From Aureobasidium sp. EXF-3400 (taxonomy: Eukaryota > Ascomycota > Dothideomycetes > Dothideales > Saccotheciaceae), in the NCBI GenBank assembly GCA_024195585.1, contig SWBL01000029.1, positions 1 through 64,000 of the forward strand: DNA of 64,000 nucleotides. Direction: 5' to 3'. Below the pieces are notes generated by a model. The model was not told the origin of the DNA, did not search any database, and saw only the letters and a list, made by a program, of their open reading frames with translations. Shown one piece after another: positions 1 to 13,650 of this stretch. Each line of letters begins with the position of its first letter. Positions within the stretch are counted from its first letter, which is position 1. Made by a program: the position numbers and the translations under genes.

Positions 1-95
1 GATCAGAGTGGGATTCGAACCCACGCGATTTCTCACTAGTAAACTCATTTCAGGTGAGCCTGAAACTAGCGCCATAACCACTCGGCCATCTGACC
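1..95 (-). tRNA. tRNA-Leu (anticodon CAG) with a 17-nt intron
   Basis: Read on the minus strand, the seven acceptor bases at 95-89 pair with those at 7-1 (one G-U). The D arm, anticodon arm and T arm follow, and the T loop carries GTTCGAATCC (complement of 11-20). The anticodon CAG lies at 62-60. The stem CTAGT/ACTAG is interrupted one base 3' of the anticodon by a 17-nt intron at 58-42, the standard place for nuclear tRNA introns. The longer variable arm fits a class II tRNA. It decodes CUG as leucine. The discriminator base lies just outside the window, so the gene is complete except for one base. Confidence 0.93.
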
Positions 96-625
96 AATCT
101 GTATCGTACTTGTGGGTAGTGTAGTACTCGTATCTCACTATCACGTCACGTTGTGCCATCTGACCAGGTCCGATAAGCTTGTGGTGGGTAGGATGAATAA
201 CAACCAGCAACAACGAGAAGGCAGTGAGAACCAAAAACAGTCGAAGCAGAAGCAATCGAAGACAGCATGTGGTTTGGCAAGAATGGGCACTAGTTGTAAC
301 AAAACTCAAGAATGAACGTGCAAAAGTAAAGTTGATTGATCAAATGGGAAGAGGGTAAAGAAAACGCTACTACTTGGAAATATGATGGCCCTCCAACCCA
401 AAAGTCCCAGAATGGATTATGCCCCTGAACACCACCAATGATTCTCGAATTGTGGCGTCCAACCGCTAGAAGAAGAAGAAGAATGAAGAAACCCCGACTC
501 GCCTTTTGTTTCGGTCCGCAATGAAAAAGACCCAATGTATACCCCGTCCAAGGGAAATCGAAAAGTTCCCAAAACACAATGATAAGAAACCGGGAAGTGA
601 TCCAAGAGTAAGAAGAGAACAACAC
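96..625. other. gene-free stretch between tRNA and flavoprotein gene
   Basis: No credible coding region. It holds the tRNA's 5' flank and the 3' flank of the gene at 626-2368, with a short AAG-type purine tract near 470-490. Open frames here are short and lack recognisable composition. Confidence 0.6.
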
Positions 626-2368
626 CTAAAGCACCTTTGGCTTCATCCACTCAGAAGTGCCGACACCAAGATTCAAGCCATTGCGCGCCCACCATCGTCT
701 GACCTCCATGCCTTTTCTGCCTTCGACACCATCTTCGAGCGCCTCCTCAACATCGCAGGTCTTGTACTCGACCCTAAGACCACTCTGCTTCCACCATTCG
801 AGAACACTCACATGTCCCATTTTGGTGGCACCGACTAGGACCTGGTTGTCAAAGATCATTTTAGAGCCCTTGACGGCATGCCAAACCTTCAACACCTCAA
901 CATGCCCGTGTGTGCTCGCAAGCTTGGCGACAGAGTCCTCATGAGGAAAGGGGATACCAGAGTTTACCCACCAGCGCACAACATCTGCATTACCAGACTG
1001 CGAGGCATAGCAGATTGACTTGCCGGGCTTGAGACGAACGGGCTTGGAGTCATCGTCAGGACTTGAGGCGTGTTGGTGGCGTTGAGAGAGTTCGCGCCAC
1101 CATTCTAGGACTTCAATATGGCCAGCTGAGCTGGCTTGTTCGAGTGCAGCTTCAGTGAATATCAAGGTGAGGCCAGACTTTTTCCACCAGTCTAGTACGT
1201 CGATGAAGCCTTGTCGTGATGCGCCATCTAGAGTCTCGGCTGTATACTTTTTATTCAAGAACCAGGCTGAGGTATTCCAATATTCCAAGATTTCAACACG
1301 ACCGAAGACGGAGGAGGCTTTGTCAGGAAGGAAGGTGCCATCAAAAGTGGTCCAGAAAAGATCCTTGTGGTGAGATTCAAGATATGAGAGTACAGAGGTC
1401 ATGCTGAAACGCATGATGAGCTTGATACAAAGGCGAGACAGCCAGCGTGGTACAGAGTTGTCGGCGATGAACTTCTTAAGGTCAGATAGGTTGCCAGTCA
1501 GCAGTGTCCATTCCAGTTGCTCCATATATGTTGTTGGACCTTTAGCACTGGCATGTTGTTGCCATTCTGAAGGTGGCTCAAGGTTGGTATAAATGTGTAA
1601 TGTTTTGGCAAGCTCCCAGTCGTTGGTTGCGTCGATGATCATGGACCACAACTCCGGCGGCAAGACGGTACGCGACTTCTTAGAGCCGGTCTTAAAGGTA
1701 GTTGAAGAAGCATTAGGCGTGACATGGACACCGTGACCGATGTTCATCAAGTCGACCTGGTTGCGGGCCGTGTCGATAACTTCATCCAAGGCATCCCAGC
1801 TCGTCACCTTCTTCCTGTCATTCTCAAACGTCCACAGCAACGGTTGTAGGACTTGTATCCAGTTCCACTTCCTCTTTATTTTTGTGAGCTGTTTTTTCGT
1901 CATGGGATTCTCCCACATCAGACTCGACATGCCAGGCACCATGACTATCTTCTTGGACACATTCCAGCTTCGCAAGATTTCGAGTACTAGGTTGTCGGTA
2001 TCTCCATGCAGCATCTTGGCCAGGTTGTTGGCGTCGATGGGAGCCAGAACCAGCAGGTCAGCCCATTGACACAAATCAAACGCCTCTTTCTCTATGTCGA
2101 TCGCATCTCCGGTCGACTTGATGTGGGTGCGCGACACATTAGGAATGGCGAGGCAGTTGTTGGAAGCGGCGATGAGGTCGGCACCGTGCGAGCCAGGATC
2201 CAGTACAGCTCTGACAGAACATTCAGGCAGCGATACGAGCTGTGGTAATAGTGTGGTGATGATATTAGCATCGGTACATCCAGTCGACGCCACGACTACA
2301 TTCAGCGACCGCGGCGTCATGGCCTCAGCTGTTTGTATGTCGGGCACAGTAATGGCGCTTCGTGCCAT
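626..2368 (-). CDS. PPCDC/HAL3-like flavoprotein fused to Trp-rich ankyrin-like repeats
   Basis: Single exon, 580 aa. Residues about 22-200 look like the flavoprotein fold of phosphopantothenoylcysteine decarboxylase (PPCDC)/HAL3: an FMN-loop-like STGCTDA near 28-34, WADLLVLAPIDANNLAK at 102-118, and PGMSSLMWENP at 145-155. In active PPCDC the last motif reads PxMNxxMW; here Asn is replaced by Ser148. The helix that should carry the catalytic His (six residues before W102) has none, and I see no later Gly-Ser-Cys substrate flap. The C-terminal half (about 280-570) is a run of degenerate ankyrin-like units ending in forms such as VLDWWKKSGL and VLEWWKQSGL. Catalysis of the CoA step is therefore unlikely; a sensing or scaffold role is inference. 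It lies head to head with the NLR-like gene at 3811. Confidence 0.72.
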   Translation of the reverse strand: MARSAITVPDIQTAEAMTPRSLNVVVASTGCTDANIITTLLPQLVSLPECSVRAVLDPGSHGADLIAASNNCLAIPNVSRTHIKSTGDAIDIEKEAFDLCQWADLLVLAPIDANNLAKMLHGDTDNLVLEILRSWNVSKKIVMVPGMSSLMWENPMTKKQLTKIKRKWNWIQVLQPLLWTFENDRKKVTSWDALDEVIDTARNQVDLMNIGHGVHVTPNASSTTFKTGSKKSRTVLPPELWSMIIDATNDWELAKTLHIYTNLEPPSEWQQHASAKGPTTYMEQLEWTLLTGNLSDLKKFIADNSVPRWLSRLCIKLIMRFSMTSVLSYLESHHKDLFWTTFDGTFLPDKASSVFGRVEILEYWNTSAWFLNKKYTAETLDGASRQGFIDVLDWWKKSGLTLIFTEAALEQASSAGHIEVLEWWRELSQRHQHASSPDDDSKPVRLKPGKSICYASQSGNADVVRWWVNSGIPFPHEDSVAKLASTHGHVEVLKVWHAVKGSKMIFDNQVLVGATKMGHVSVLEWWKQSGLRVEYKTCDVEEALEDGVEGRKGMEVRRWWARNGLNLGVGTSEWMKPKVL

Positions 2369-3810
2369 CTTGGTTGTCTAATAGGTATAAGGGGGAGGTC
2401 GATTCGCGATGAAAAACACATTCGTCTGGTCAAAAAGGCAAAAGGCGCATACAGTCGGCCTTTTCTTTATGATTCCTGGCGTGACGTAGGAAACGTCGAA
2501 TTGTCACGAGCTGGTTGCAGGAATCAGAAATGATGTATCGACTTCTCAGTCAAGTACTCGCGTGGCTTCCTGATGGGGTGGTTGACATGCTTGTACTCTC
2601 GAATCGACCAGCGATAACTCGAGGAAGGTTGTGTGTATTAAGGAAAAATTTAGACTCGTTGTTCTGTTGTGGCAGCCGCTTGAGCCTCTCCACGACCGCC
2701 ATTTCGAGGCCAATCGCAGGCCAAGACCCTGACCATCGCCGACCTTCCCCGATCTCATTGGCTACTGCCTTATTTCCCCTTTCCCCATGCCTTGACATTG
2801 AGATTGGTCTCGTCTTCAATCAATCAATCCATCAACTCAACCTGCCATCGAAACGTGATCAATCTTCAAACAGCGACGATAAAACCGTCGGCTCGACCTT
2901 TTCGTATGGCATGTCATCTATTCTGCTCAGATGTGTTCGCCCATGGCATCCATCCTTGACTTCTTGACCGTCATGGCATAACAATGCAGGCAGAGATTGC
3001 TGGGTCTATCACCCGCTCTCAGGTTAAATCTTCAGTCACAAGTACCAGAGAAGATGTGATCAGTCAAGATGCAGCTCGCGGAATCCACATCTACTTGGTC
3101 ACTGTTCAGCCGCTTCTCTCTGAGTTACCAAATCCCGAGAGTCTGGATCAAGAGTCTGGTCGACTATCTATCTGCCGCGATGTTAGCCGCCGAAACTGAT
3201 ATCACCTTCTGCACTCAATGTATTGCTGGCTGACTGACTTGCACATCAATCCATACTTCGGGCTCTCCTACTGGTCCACTCTCACTAGGCCGTGCGGATA
3301 CTCTCCGCCACCACGAGCGTTTTGAAGGAATAGTGAATGGAAGCGCTTCATGAATCAAACCACGGGAAGCATCGCGATACTAATATGAGCTTTGCTAGCA
3401 TCTCTCAGCTAAGCAAGAGGCGCAGCTGCGGTACAGTATGCGCTCTGGTTCCAATACGGCCAATTTACTCTAGACGACATGGGCTATAGAAGGTTCTTTG
3501 GCGAAAGCGTTACGCTGGTCAATCATAGAGTTCTTCTGTCGGCCTGACCTACAACATCCGTCAACAATAACGCGCGGCTACAATGTGATATGCACTCTGT
3601 TCTAAAAAGATCACCAAGCGTCGTTTTGCTAGCCGCGTTCTCGCGATGGTCTGGTTATGGAAGAACAGAAGAGGTATGCGTGATGTCTCTGCACTTGAAG
3701 CCATCCTACGGCAGGCAGGCATAAGTACAGGACCAAGCGCCTCTGGATCTGCTTTCTCATCAGCTCATTTTTATCAAGTCACAAGCTATTCATACAGTCT
3801 ATTTCACGTA
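2369..3810. promoter_or_regulatory. 1.44-kb intergenic region between two divergent ankyrin genes
   Basis: This stretch separates the start codons of the flavoprotein-ankyrin gene (minus) and the NACHT-ankyrin gene (plus), so both promoters must lie here. The longest frame (2515-2967) has no recognisable domain and looks like chance. No TATA box or repeat stands out. Confidence 0.45.
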
Positions 3811-6800
3811 ATGAGTTTCGGCTTTGGTGTCGGAGACTTCCTGGCGGTGGCCGAGATGTCAAAGAAGATCTGGAATCAATTTGATAAGTCACCATCTTAT
3901 GTTCAAGATGCTCAGCAAGAGTGAGTGCTCCAATCTCCCTTTAGTCCTTTATGCTTAGAAGAAGATGCAGGCGGTAATACTAACTGTGTGTTTACAGTCT
4001 CGAGCACATAGCAAGCTTCATCCAGCATGAGGAGACCATTCGAATAAATAGTATCTCAGATTCTGCCGAAAGAGCACGAGTCCAGAAGTCGTTCGAGGTT
4101 TGTAAACGGCATGTACAGGAATCGAAAACTGCACTGGCTAGCTATAAAGAGATGGGATCTAAGAACAAAGGATCCCGGACGAGATTCAAACAATTTATGT
4201 ATGTTCAACCCTTCAGCACATGATATCTACACTTCTGCTTGGCAGGATTTCGTTCTACGCGGTTGCTGTTCATGATATGCTGATCTTTATATAAAGACAG
4301 CGCCTCACATACGATGAACAGGACATGGCGAGAGCTCGGAGTCGTATACGAGATGCGCTTAGTAGGCTTGATTCAAGCTTGCGAACAATTGACTCTCAAC
4401 TCGTACGTCAGATCAACTCGGGCGTCGAACGTACAGAAGCGAGCGTAAAGCGCACGGGAGTAGGTGTCGAACATGCTAGAGCAGGTGTCGAACAACTCCA
4501 CAAGCGCGAGAATTCCAGGGACCAGAGCGTTGAACGCCAACGAATTTTGACCTGGATATGCCCATCCGAAGTCGACTATACTGATCAGCAAAATGCACTG
4601 AAGTCGAGAAGGCGAAGAGGCATTGGTGAATGGTTTCTTGATACACAAAATTTCAAGAATTGGCTTCATGGAGACCGTACTACTCTGCTGTGTTCAGGCA
4701 TGCCTGGTGTTGGCAAGACCATGATCACATCGTTCGTCGTCGGTAACCTTCTGGAAAGATACAACAACGACAACCAGATTGGAATTGCATACATTTATTG
4801 CCAATTTTCTCGACACAAAGAACAGACACCAGAATATCTTATGTCGAGCATTCTTAGACAACTTCTCGAGCAACAAAACACCATACCGAACAAAATCAGG
4901 TCGTTGTATATGTCCAATGCTGGAAAGCACAGTCTTGCCCCTGATGAGGTCTCTGACCTACTCTACACCATTCTGAGCTCATTCAAGAAATCAGTACTTG
5001 TCATCGACGCCCTCGACGAACTACGCAGTTCGGCCCGCAACGGACTCATGTCAGATGTTCTCACTATTCAACAGAAGTCCAACGTTAACGTGTACGTCAC
5101 ATCGAGGTACACCAGAGACCTTGCTCAAGAGATTCCCAATGCTGCTCAGGTCAACATTCGGGCCCGAGAGGATGGTCTAAGATGCAACCTTGCCATAATC
5201 CTGGAACGTGGATCGTTGTTGAGAAAGAGACCTGACCTCCAAAAACAAGCCCTATCTAAGATTTTGCGTGTGGCAGACGGAATGTACGTATCACAGATAG
5301 TTCCATACTCAGGATCTAGGGGCTGCTGCCTAATGTGCTTACACGCTAACGATTTGCAGATTTCTTTTGGCCGTGCTCTATGCGGAGCACCTGGCTGAAT
5401 TCGAACTTATAGGAGATCTTGTTGATGCTCTGGAAAGCCTCAAGCCTGTGTCCGATCCATACGGCGATCTTTACACGAGTGCGATGCAAAGATTGCAAGC
5501 AGGTAAAACTGGAAACACAAGTCTGGGCCTCACCACCATTTCCTGGCTGTTCTTTGCTAAAAGACCACTTCGCTTGAATGAGCTGCTCCATGCCTTGGCC
5601 ATTGCTGGAAACAACCCCCAGGTCGGAAAAAATATACCAGCCATATCCCATATTCTCAATGCATGCGCTGGACTGATCGTCGTTGATGAAACTAACAACA
5701 CCGTTGGTTTGTTCCATAAGACGTTCGATGAATTCTTGTCGAAGAAGCACACAAGCTTCTTTCCTCAAGGAAATGAGACCATCGGCAGGACGTGCATCAC
5801 ATATTTATCATCCGATCCTTTCGCTAACGGACCATGTCCTGAGGTCGATCCCGCATCGTTGTGGTCCAAATCTCAAGCAGAAGATCGCACTCTTTTATAT
5901 AAGAAGCGATTGGTTCAATTTCCCCTCTACGCATACGCTTCACAGTATTGGCATGATCATATCCGAGGCAGCGCCTCAGAAACATGCGATCTTCTCCTTG
6001 GATTTCTGGTAAATCCTAACAAGCTGAATGCTTCGTGCCAGTCGCTGAGAGAGCTGTCTCCTAGAACTACAGGTGCACACATAACGGTGCGTTATTCACT
6101 CGACAGCTCTCTGAGGCGTTACTTGAAGGGCAACCGTCAACAATCCAATGTCAAAGACAACTGGGGTAGAACCCCGTTGTCATGTGCGGCGGAATTGAAC
6201 AGTTCATCGGCAATCCAGTATCTCATTGATGCTGGTGCTAATTTGAACCTTGAAGATGATGACGACTGGAAGCGGTACATATCAGCTTACACACCTTTGG
6301 CCTATGCGGCGCTCCAAGACCATCTCCAGGCTGTCCAGACGTTGCTTCAGAAAGGTGCCGATGTCAATCGCCGAGATGTCCATGGTCGAAGCGCTCTTTC
6401 GTATGCTGGAGAAGGTGGCTCAGAAGCTGCTACTCAACTGTTGCTTAAGCATGGAGCGAATCCAGATGATCCGGACAAGAATCGAAAAACTCCCATATCT
6501 TACGCTGCCGCGGCTGGCTCGCACAAGGTGACCTCACTGCTGTTGGAGCGTGGAGCGAAAGCCAAACAATCGGACAGTGACGGCAGAACACCCCTTCTTC
6601 TTGCTGCAAAAGCTGGGTCTGAAGAGACTGTATTGCTCCTGATCACAAAAGGGGCCGAAGTGAACTCAAGAAGTCGGGACAACGATACGCCGCTTTCGCG
6701 CGCTGTCGAAGCACGGCTGATCAATTCCGTTCGCCTTCTGCTTCGAAAGGGAGCCACGGTCGATGTCCATACCAGTCCAATGGATCCACTGACTCAGGCT

Positions 6801-7418
6801 AGCAAGACCGGACCAAAAGAAATCGTCCGACTTCTGTTGTCAGCGGGAGGCGACGTCAGGCACATGGAATGTAGACATGTGCCACCCTTGGCCTACGCAG
6901 TCCGCAATGGCTGGGCAGACATAGCACAATTGTTTCTGGACAAAAGCGCTGCAGCAGACACCATAGATACCAACTGTCGATCGGTCTTATCATATGCCGT
7001 CGAAGGCGGCTCCACAGCATGCGTCGAATTGTTGCTCAAGAACGGTGCTCAGATTAATCGACCGAATCCCATGATCCCATTCTGCGAGCAGCTCTGTTAC
7101 GCACTTGGCATGGTGACATACAGTCCTGGCTACCGCGAACCCGCCAACGAGTCCATGCTGAACTTACTCTTATCAAGAGGTGCAAATCCTAACAAGCTAA
7201 TTGACAACCCAAGGTCAGCCTTGGACGACTCTCCGTTATTCTACGCCCTGAAATATTTGCCCGCTGGTGAGAAGAGCACCAGACGAATCATCGAATTGCT
7301 TGTCAAGTACAGAGCAGAGGTCGCTCAGAGGGATGAGAAGGGAAGATCCGTACTGACTTGTGCCAAACATCATGAAGCTGACGTTCAAAATCTGCTACGT
7401 CAGCATGGTGCTTTATAA
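3811..7418 (+). CDS. NACHT-ankyrin NLR-like STAND NTPase
   Basis: Four exons: 3811-3920, 3998-4198, 4297-5283, 5360-7418; 1118 aa. The start MSFGFGVGDFLAV is typical of the fungal N-terminal domain found on STAND proteins. Residues about 145-172 form four tandem heptads (SGVERTE and variants), a likely coiled-coil linker. The NACHT NTPase has Walker A GMPGVGKT (238-245) and Walker B VLVIDALDEL (337-346), followed by winged-helix-like sequence with YAEHLAEFE near 440. About 11 ankyrin repeats fill residues 695-1118. All introns are canonical (77, 98 and 76 nt) and the frame is intact. Fungal NLR-like proteins act in non-self recognition and heterokaryon incompatibility; ligand and output for this one are unknown. 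The intron 2 acceptor (4296) was chosen because it keeps the frame. Confidence 0.85.
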
Positions 7419-7803
7419 GTTCCAAACGGCGTGAGCCGGTGTTTTTCCAGGTCATCTTTGCTTGATTCACATGTTTATATAGTTGTTCGTTACCTGATTG
7501 GGTGGAACATTATGGTGCGTTTTGCGAGACTGGCCGTGGAATAAATGCCACCCTCAAAAAGGGGTTTACGAGTGGAGAGCAGCGAGATTGAAAGTAGCAG
7601 CACCTGGTTATGATGTGGATGCAATGTATTTGGTTCTCTATCATTTGTTCTTAATCCTTTCATGCGAAATGTGGCCCAGTAATATGCACCATCACCTGTA
7701 AAAGCCCTCTCCCAGAAACTCCTGCATGCGCCGTGGTTTGTCGGGTCGTCATCGACTGACGACCTGTATGGGTATCTCGATTTTCTTTTCTTCTATTCTC
7801 TGC
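7419..7803. other. intergenic between convergent 3' ends
   Basis: Holds the 3' flanks of the NLR gene (plus) and of UDP-galactopyranose mutase (minus). No coding or structural signal seen. Confidence 0.6.
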
Positions 7804-9475
<1,672 letters not shown>

Positions 9476-10657
9476 TGTGGCGGGCGAGTGTGAAAGAAGG
9501 AATTAAAGGAACTAAGAACAACAAGCGACGGGGCAACGAAAGAGGGTATCACTGGAGAGCAGAGAGACAGGAAGAGCGAGCGCCGGTTGGACACTTTTTA
9601 TTCGCGATTGCTGTGATTGGATTGGGGAAAAGGAGGTGAATCGCCGCCCTCAATACTTGGCGGCAGGGCAGTCGCAGAGAGGGTCCGACCTCAAGCATGG
9701 CCGCTCCAAGTTTCAACACCAGAGATCCTTGCTGCATTGCTCCGACCTGGCCCGCCCCACCATGCCGGATCCAGACTTTCAATGAACCATCACATCTCAA
9801 TCCATATCACTACCATCCGCTAACATACCAGATCTTCAAGCCACAGTGACAGTCGTCCAAACGTCTGTCAATTGCTTTCGCTCTGAACGTCTTGAGTCAG
9901 TGGTGCCGCTCCAGCAAATTGGTGCGAGAGTACAGCCACCTCCTCCTCCGCGCGTCCAGATTGCATGCCGAACCAACAATGTTTGATACTTTCTGTGGCA
10001 TTTCTCAAGGTTACACAAGTGCCTTCGATCTTCAAAACGATCAAGCTCGGCCAAGCTTTGTTTGAATGCTGCAATTGACCTCTCCCGGGCCCTTCCACTT
10101 GAGATGCGTGTTCGCATTGATTGGATCAGATGGTGCTGTAAATAGTGGTCAGGAGAAGGAGATAAATTGTGCCGCACAGCATGGATTGACTGTGTAGCAC
10201 ACGACGCGGCGAGGAGAGGCTGGGCCGAGGGGAATAGCAAGCTGCGAAACATAACCGATATGGCATGACAGCGGCATGTTCAAGCAAACAATGGCACAGG
10301 TGCCTGAAGGTGAAACATGTAGTATTCAGATCGTCGTGGTATCGACGGTGTTCGTGGATGCGAGAGTGGATGTGATTGCGTGTCCCGAGAGAAGGTGAAG
10401 CGCGTGTCAACGGTTTCGAAGGGCGGCTCCACTTGCACAGCATGGGCCTTCCAAGCTTTCCTGACGATGCAATCAAGGGGTTGCACGGCGCAGACATCAA
10501 AACTTGTCCCAACCTCACAACCCAAATTTCTCATTCGATCCTTCTGTCTTCCATTCTTTGTCTTCCCTCCGCCCCGACCAACTTGTTCGCTGGTCCACCA
10601 CTGTCCAGTCCACCCATTCGCCTCGAATCGTAGCCCCGACACCCCACGTTTGGCGCA
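9476..10657. promoter_or_regulatory. divergent promoter region of the glfA/transporter pair
   Basis: The 1.18 kb between two divergent start codons must hold both promoters and 5' leaders. The last 150 bases before 10658 are pyrimidine-rich (long TC/CCTT runs), a common feature of fungal start regions. Open frames on both strands overlap one another and show no domain. Confidence 0.5.
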
Positions 10658-12096
10658 ATGGAGAAGGAAAGAACCTCTGGTGAGGTCGAGAGACCTGAGC
10701 AGGCCGAGCCTGTTCTGCCCGTCGTCAACCCGGCACTCGAGAAGCCTGCTCCTCCTCAGAGCAGCATCCACCCCGCTCTCTATGTTGTGTGAGTCGCGTC
10801 CAGCAAACGAGAGATCGCCTGAGGCGACAACAGAAGCTGATAGCGTGCGCAGCGTCTGGATTGCCATGAGCTCCAGTGTCATCATCTTCAACAAGTACAT
10901 CCTCGACGAGAAGAAGCTGAACTTCCGTGAGTCTGCCCTTTAACCGACTCTCAAACCACACCAGCTCATTGCTTCGCAGGCTTCCCAATTTTCCTCACAA
11001 CATGGCATCTCGGCTTTGCAACCATCTGTACCCAGATCCTCGCTCGTTTCACTACCGTCCTGGATTCAAGAAAGAAGGTCCCCATGAATGGCAGAGTCTA
11101 CCTCAGAGCTATCGTTCCCATCGGTCTCTTCTTCTCTCTGTCGCTCATCTGTGGTAACCTCACCTACCTCTACCTTTCTGTCTCCTTCATCCAGATGATC
11201 AAGGTATGCTTGGGATTGCTTGTCTTTGCCTTTCTGGACGAGCGGGAATTGACTGAATTCTAGGCCACCACCCCTGTCGCCGTCCTGATCACATCTTGGG
11301 TTATGGGTCTCTCTCCTCCCAACATGAAGACCCTCGGAAACGTCTCTTTCATCGTTATTGGTGTCATCATCGCCTCGTTCGGAGAGATTCAATTCGTCAT
11401 GCTCGGTTTCCTCCTCCAATGTGCTGGCATCATTTTCGAAGCCATTCGCTTGACCATGGTTCAGCGCCTTCTTTCTTCTGCTGAGTTCAAGATGGATCCT
11501 CTGGTTTCCCTCTACTACTTTGCTCCTGCTTGCACCATCATGAACGGAATCGTCGCCCTGATCACTGAGGTCCCACACATGACCTGGGCTGACTTCGACC
11601 GTGTCGGTTACTTCGTTCTCTTGCTCAACGCCATGGTTGCCTTCGGTCTCAACGTCTCGGTCGTTTTCCTGGTATGTGCCTTTTCTTGCATTGTCTACAC
11701 ACTCCTAGCTAACAAACTCTCCAGATTGGCAGAACCTCCTCTCTCGTTCTTACTCTCTGCGGTGTCCTCAAGGATATTCTCCTTGTCGTTGCCTCGATTG
11801 TCATCTTCCGCGACCCCGTTGCTCCTCTTCAATTCTTCGGTTACTCGATTGCCCTCGGTGGTCTCGTCTACTACAAGCTTGGAGCTGATGCCCTCAAGGA
11901 ATACGCTGGTGGTGCTGGTCGCGCCTGGGCCGATTACGGTGTCAGACACCCCGCCATCAGAAAGCTCATTGTCTTTGGTGGTGTGCTCCTTGTTCTCTTC
12001 CTCCTTCTTGGCTCCTTCAGCTCCTCCTTGCCTGTCGACCCTAAGCAATACGTCGGCAACAAGTACACTGGCTTCTTCGGCAACGGTGGCGTTTAA
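10658..12096 (+). CDS. glfB: DUF250/TPT-family nucleotide-sugar transporter, likely UDP-Galf transporter
   Basis: Five exons: 10658-10788, 10853-10926, 10980-11203, 11264-11671, 11725-12096; 402 aa. About ten hydrophobic helices in the triose-phosphate/nucleotide-sugar translocator pattern. The early part carries SSSVIIFNKYIL and FPIFLTTWHLGFATICTQ, then YLYLSVSFIQMIKATTPVAV, where the Lys-Ala-Thr motif is a family signature, and SLVLTLCGVLKDILLVVAS late in the protein. The tail (VDPKQYVGNKY) is cytosolic. The family moves nucleotide sugars or phosphorylated sugars across Golgi membranes. The neighbour is UDP-galactopyranose mutase in divergent orientation; in Aspergillus the UDP-galactofuranose transporter GlfB is encoded beside GlfA. 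The specific substrate is inferred from that context; the family call itself is firm. Confidence 0.8.
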
Positions 12097-13650
12097 GGGT
12101 AGTCAAAAGAGCTTGGCCTACGGAAAGTCACAAACATCCATTTTGGCGCGCTGGAGGCAGGTCTCAACGCTGCGGACCAAAAGAAACACTATAATACTGT
12201 GAATGAATATTGGGATGCGAGGTGGGCCCCGGTCAAGGGCACCTCACAAATAGAGCACGCGATGTGGGCATTTCGGAGTTCTTTTTTTCTATACCATGTT
12301 ACGAAACCATCAAAAATACAACTGCATGTCCAAAATGTTCAAGGCTTCACGAACAGGAGGCTTCGCGAAGAGAGCTCGCTGCTCTACAGTTATTTTCCAA
12401 CCGCTTTTGCTCACCAAACAAACGGTTCGGCAACCGTTAAAGACAAATCGATTCCAAGCCCCAACGTCAACATCCTCAAAGTTTCTTTCGAGACCTGGAA
12501 TTTTGGCAACCGCCAGCAGCGGTGGCGGAACATCGAAAGTCGAAAGTCAAAGTCGGAAAAGTCCTAAATGGCAATACCACGTGCTTTGGTTGCACTCCGA
12601 CGCGCGTTTTGAACAAGTCCATTTTATCCCTCATCACCACCAGCGTCCGCTTCTAAGGAAGGTGCCTTGTCATCTGCGCAGCTGGGGAAGGAAGGCGCAG
12701 CAAAGCAAACACAAAGGTCAAATCTCGGCGACTTTTGTTCCTTCTTTCTACCCTGCAGCTACGTACTTTTGAGTAGTTTTGCGAGGATCTACCTTGTTGG
12801 TCGGCCTGGGCAAATTGGGTTGTATATTTATCTTGCGGCTCTGCTGCTTTTTGCTCCGCATACAAGCGTCATAGACGCGAACTGGTCTGCACTCTCTTCC
12901 CGCGCGTGTCAAGCGGGACTTTTTGCTGTCTTTACGAAAACGAACCTCCAACTGTCCGTCGAAAGGTTGATAAGATGATGACCATATCGAGATGTCGGAG
13001 TCCGTTCCAGTGACACTCACGAGAGAACCTTTGTTCAGACTGCAGATAACGATAGGTATAGATCCGGAGACTGCCTAATCTCCACTTCTTCGTCTTGCGT
13101 TGTGGCTTTGTTTGCTGGCGTTTGCTTCTGAAACGAGAGACTGACTCGGGGGTGTTGGGTTTCATGTACAGTACATTGGTACTTTTCGACTCCCTGGTCT
13201 CTCGAAGTAGATTATTGCTTTTGGAGCTGACTCTTGCGATGAGCTGGCCTGATGAGTTGTGGGTGACCACTATGGTGATCCGGTGCTGTCAGGAGATACT
13301 CATTGTTATGCTGATTTAGAACCCAGAGGGGCCTTACGGAAATGGCATACAAAGATGCATTCTAAGCAGCTCACACGTCACCAGACACTATCGCGAAAAG
13401 ACAGCATGACATAGCTCACAACAAGCATGTTGACCAAGGATTTGCATACTCAAGAGACGTAAAATCAAAGAAAATATCAAGGGGAAAATAAAGCAACACG
13501 AATAAAACAAAAGAACGATCCAAAAGCATAACAAAAGATCTGCCGCAAATCACATCCAAGTCCTCCCAAAGATATCCATGGTCAGATCTCAAGCTAAGTC
13601 AGCATCGCAAATAGTATCGCAGGTCCCAAGTCCACAATCGCCCGCCAGAG
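12097..13650. other. 1.55-kb intergenic stretch
   Basis: 3' flanks of the transporter (plus) and of the coiled-coil gene (minus); A-rich near 13440-13530. Small frames exist on both strands but none has a recognisable product or a consistent splice pattern. No tRNA or repeat found. Confidence 0.55.

Noticed and set aside
2515..2967. 150-aa frame on the plus strand between the two ankyrin genes
   Set aside because: No domain, no splice partner, composition like intergenic DNA.
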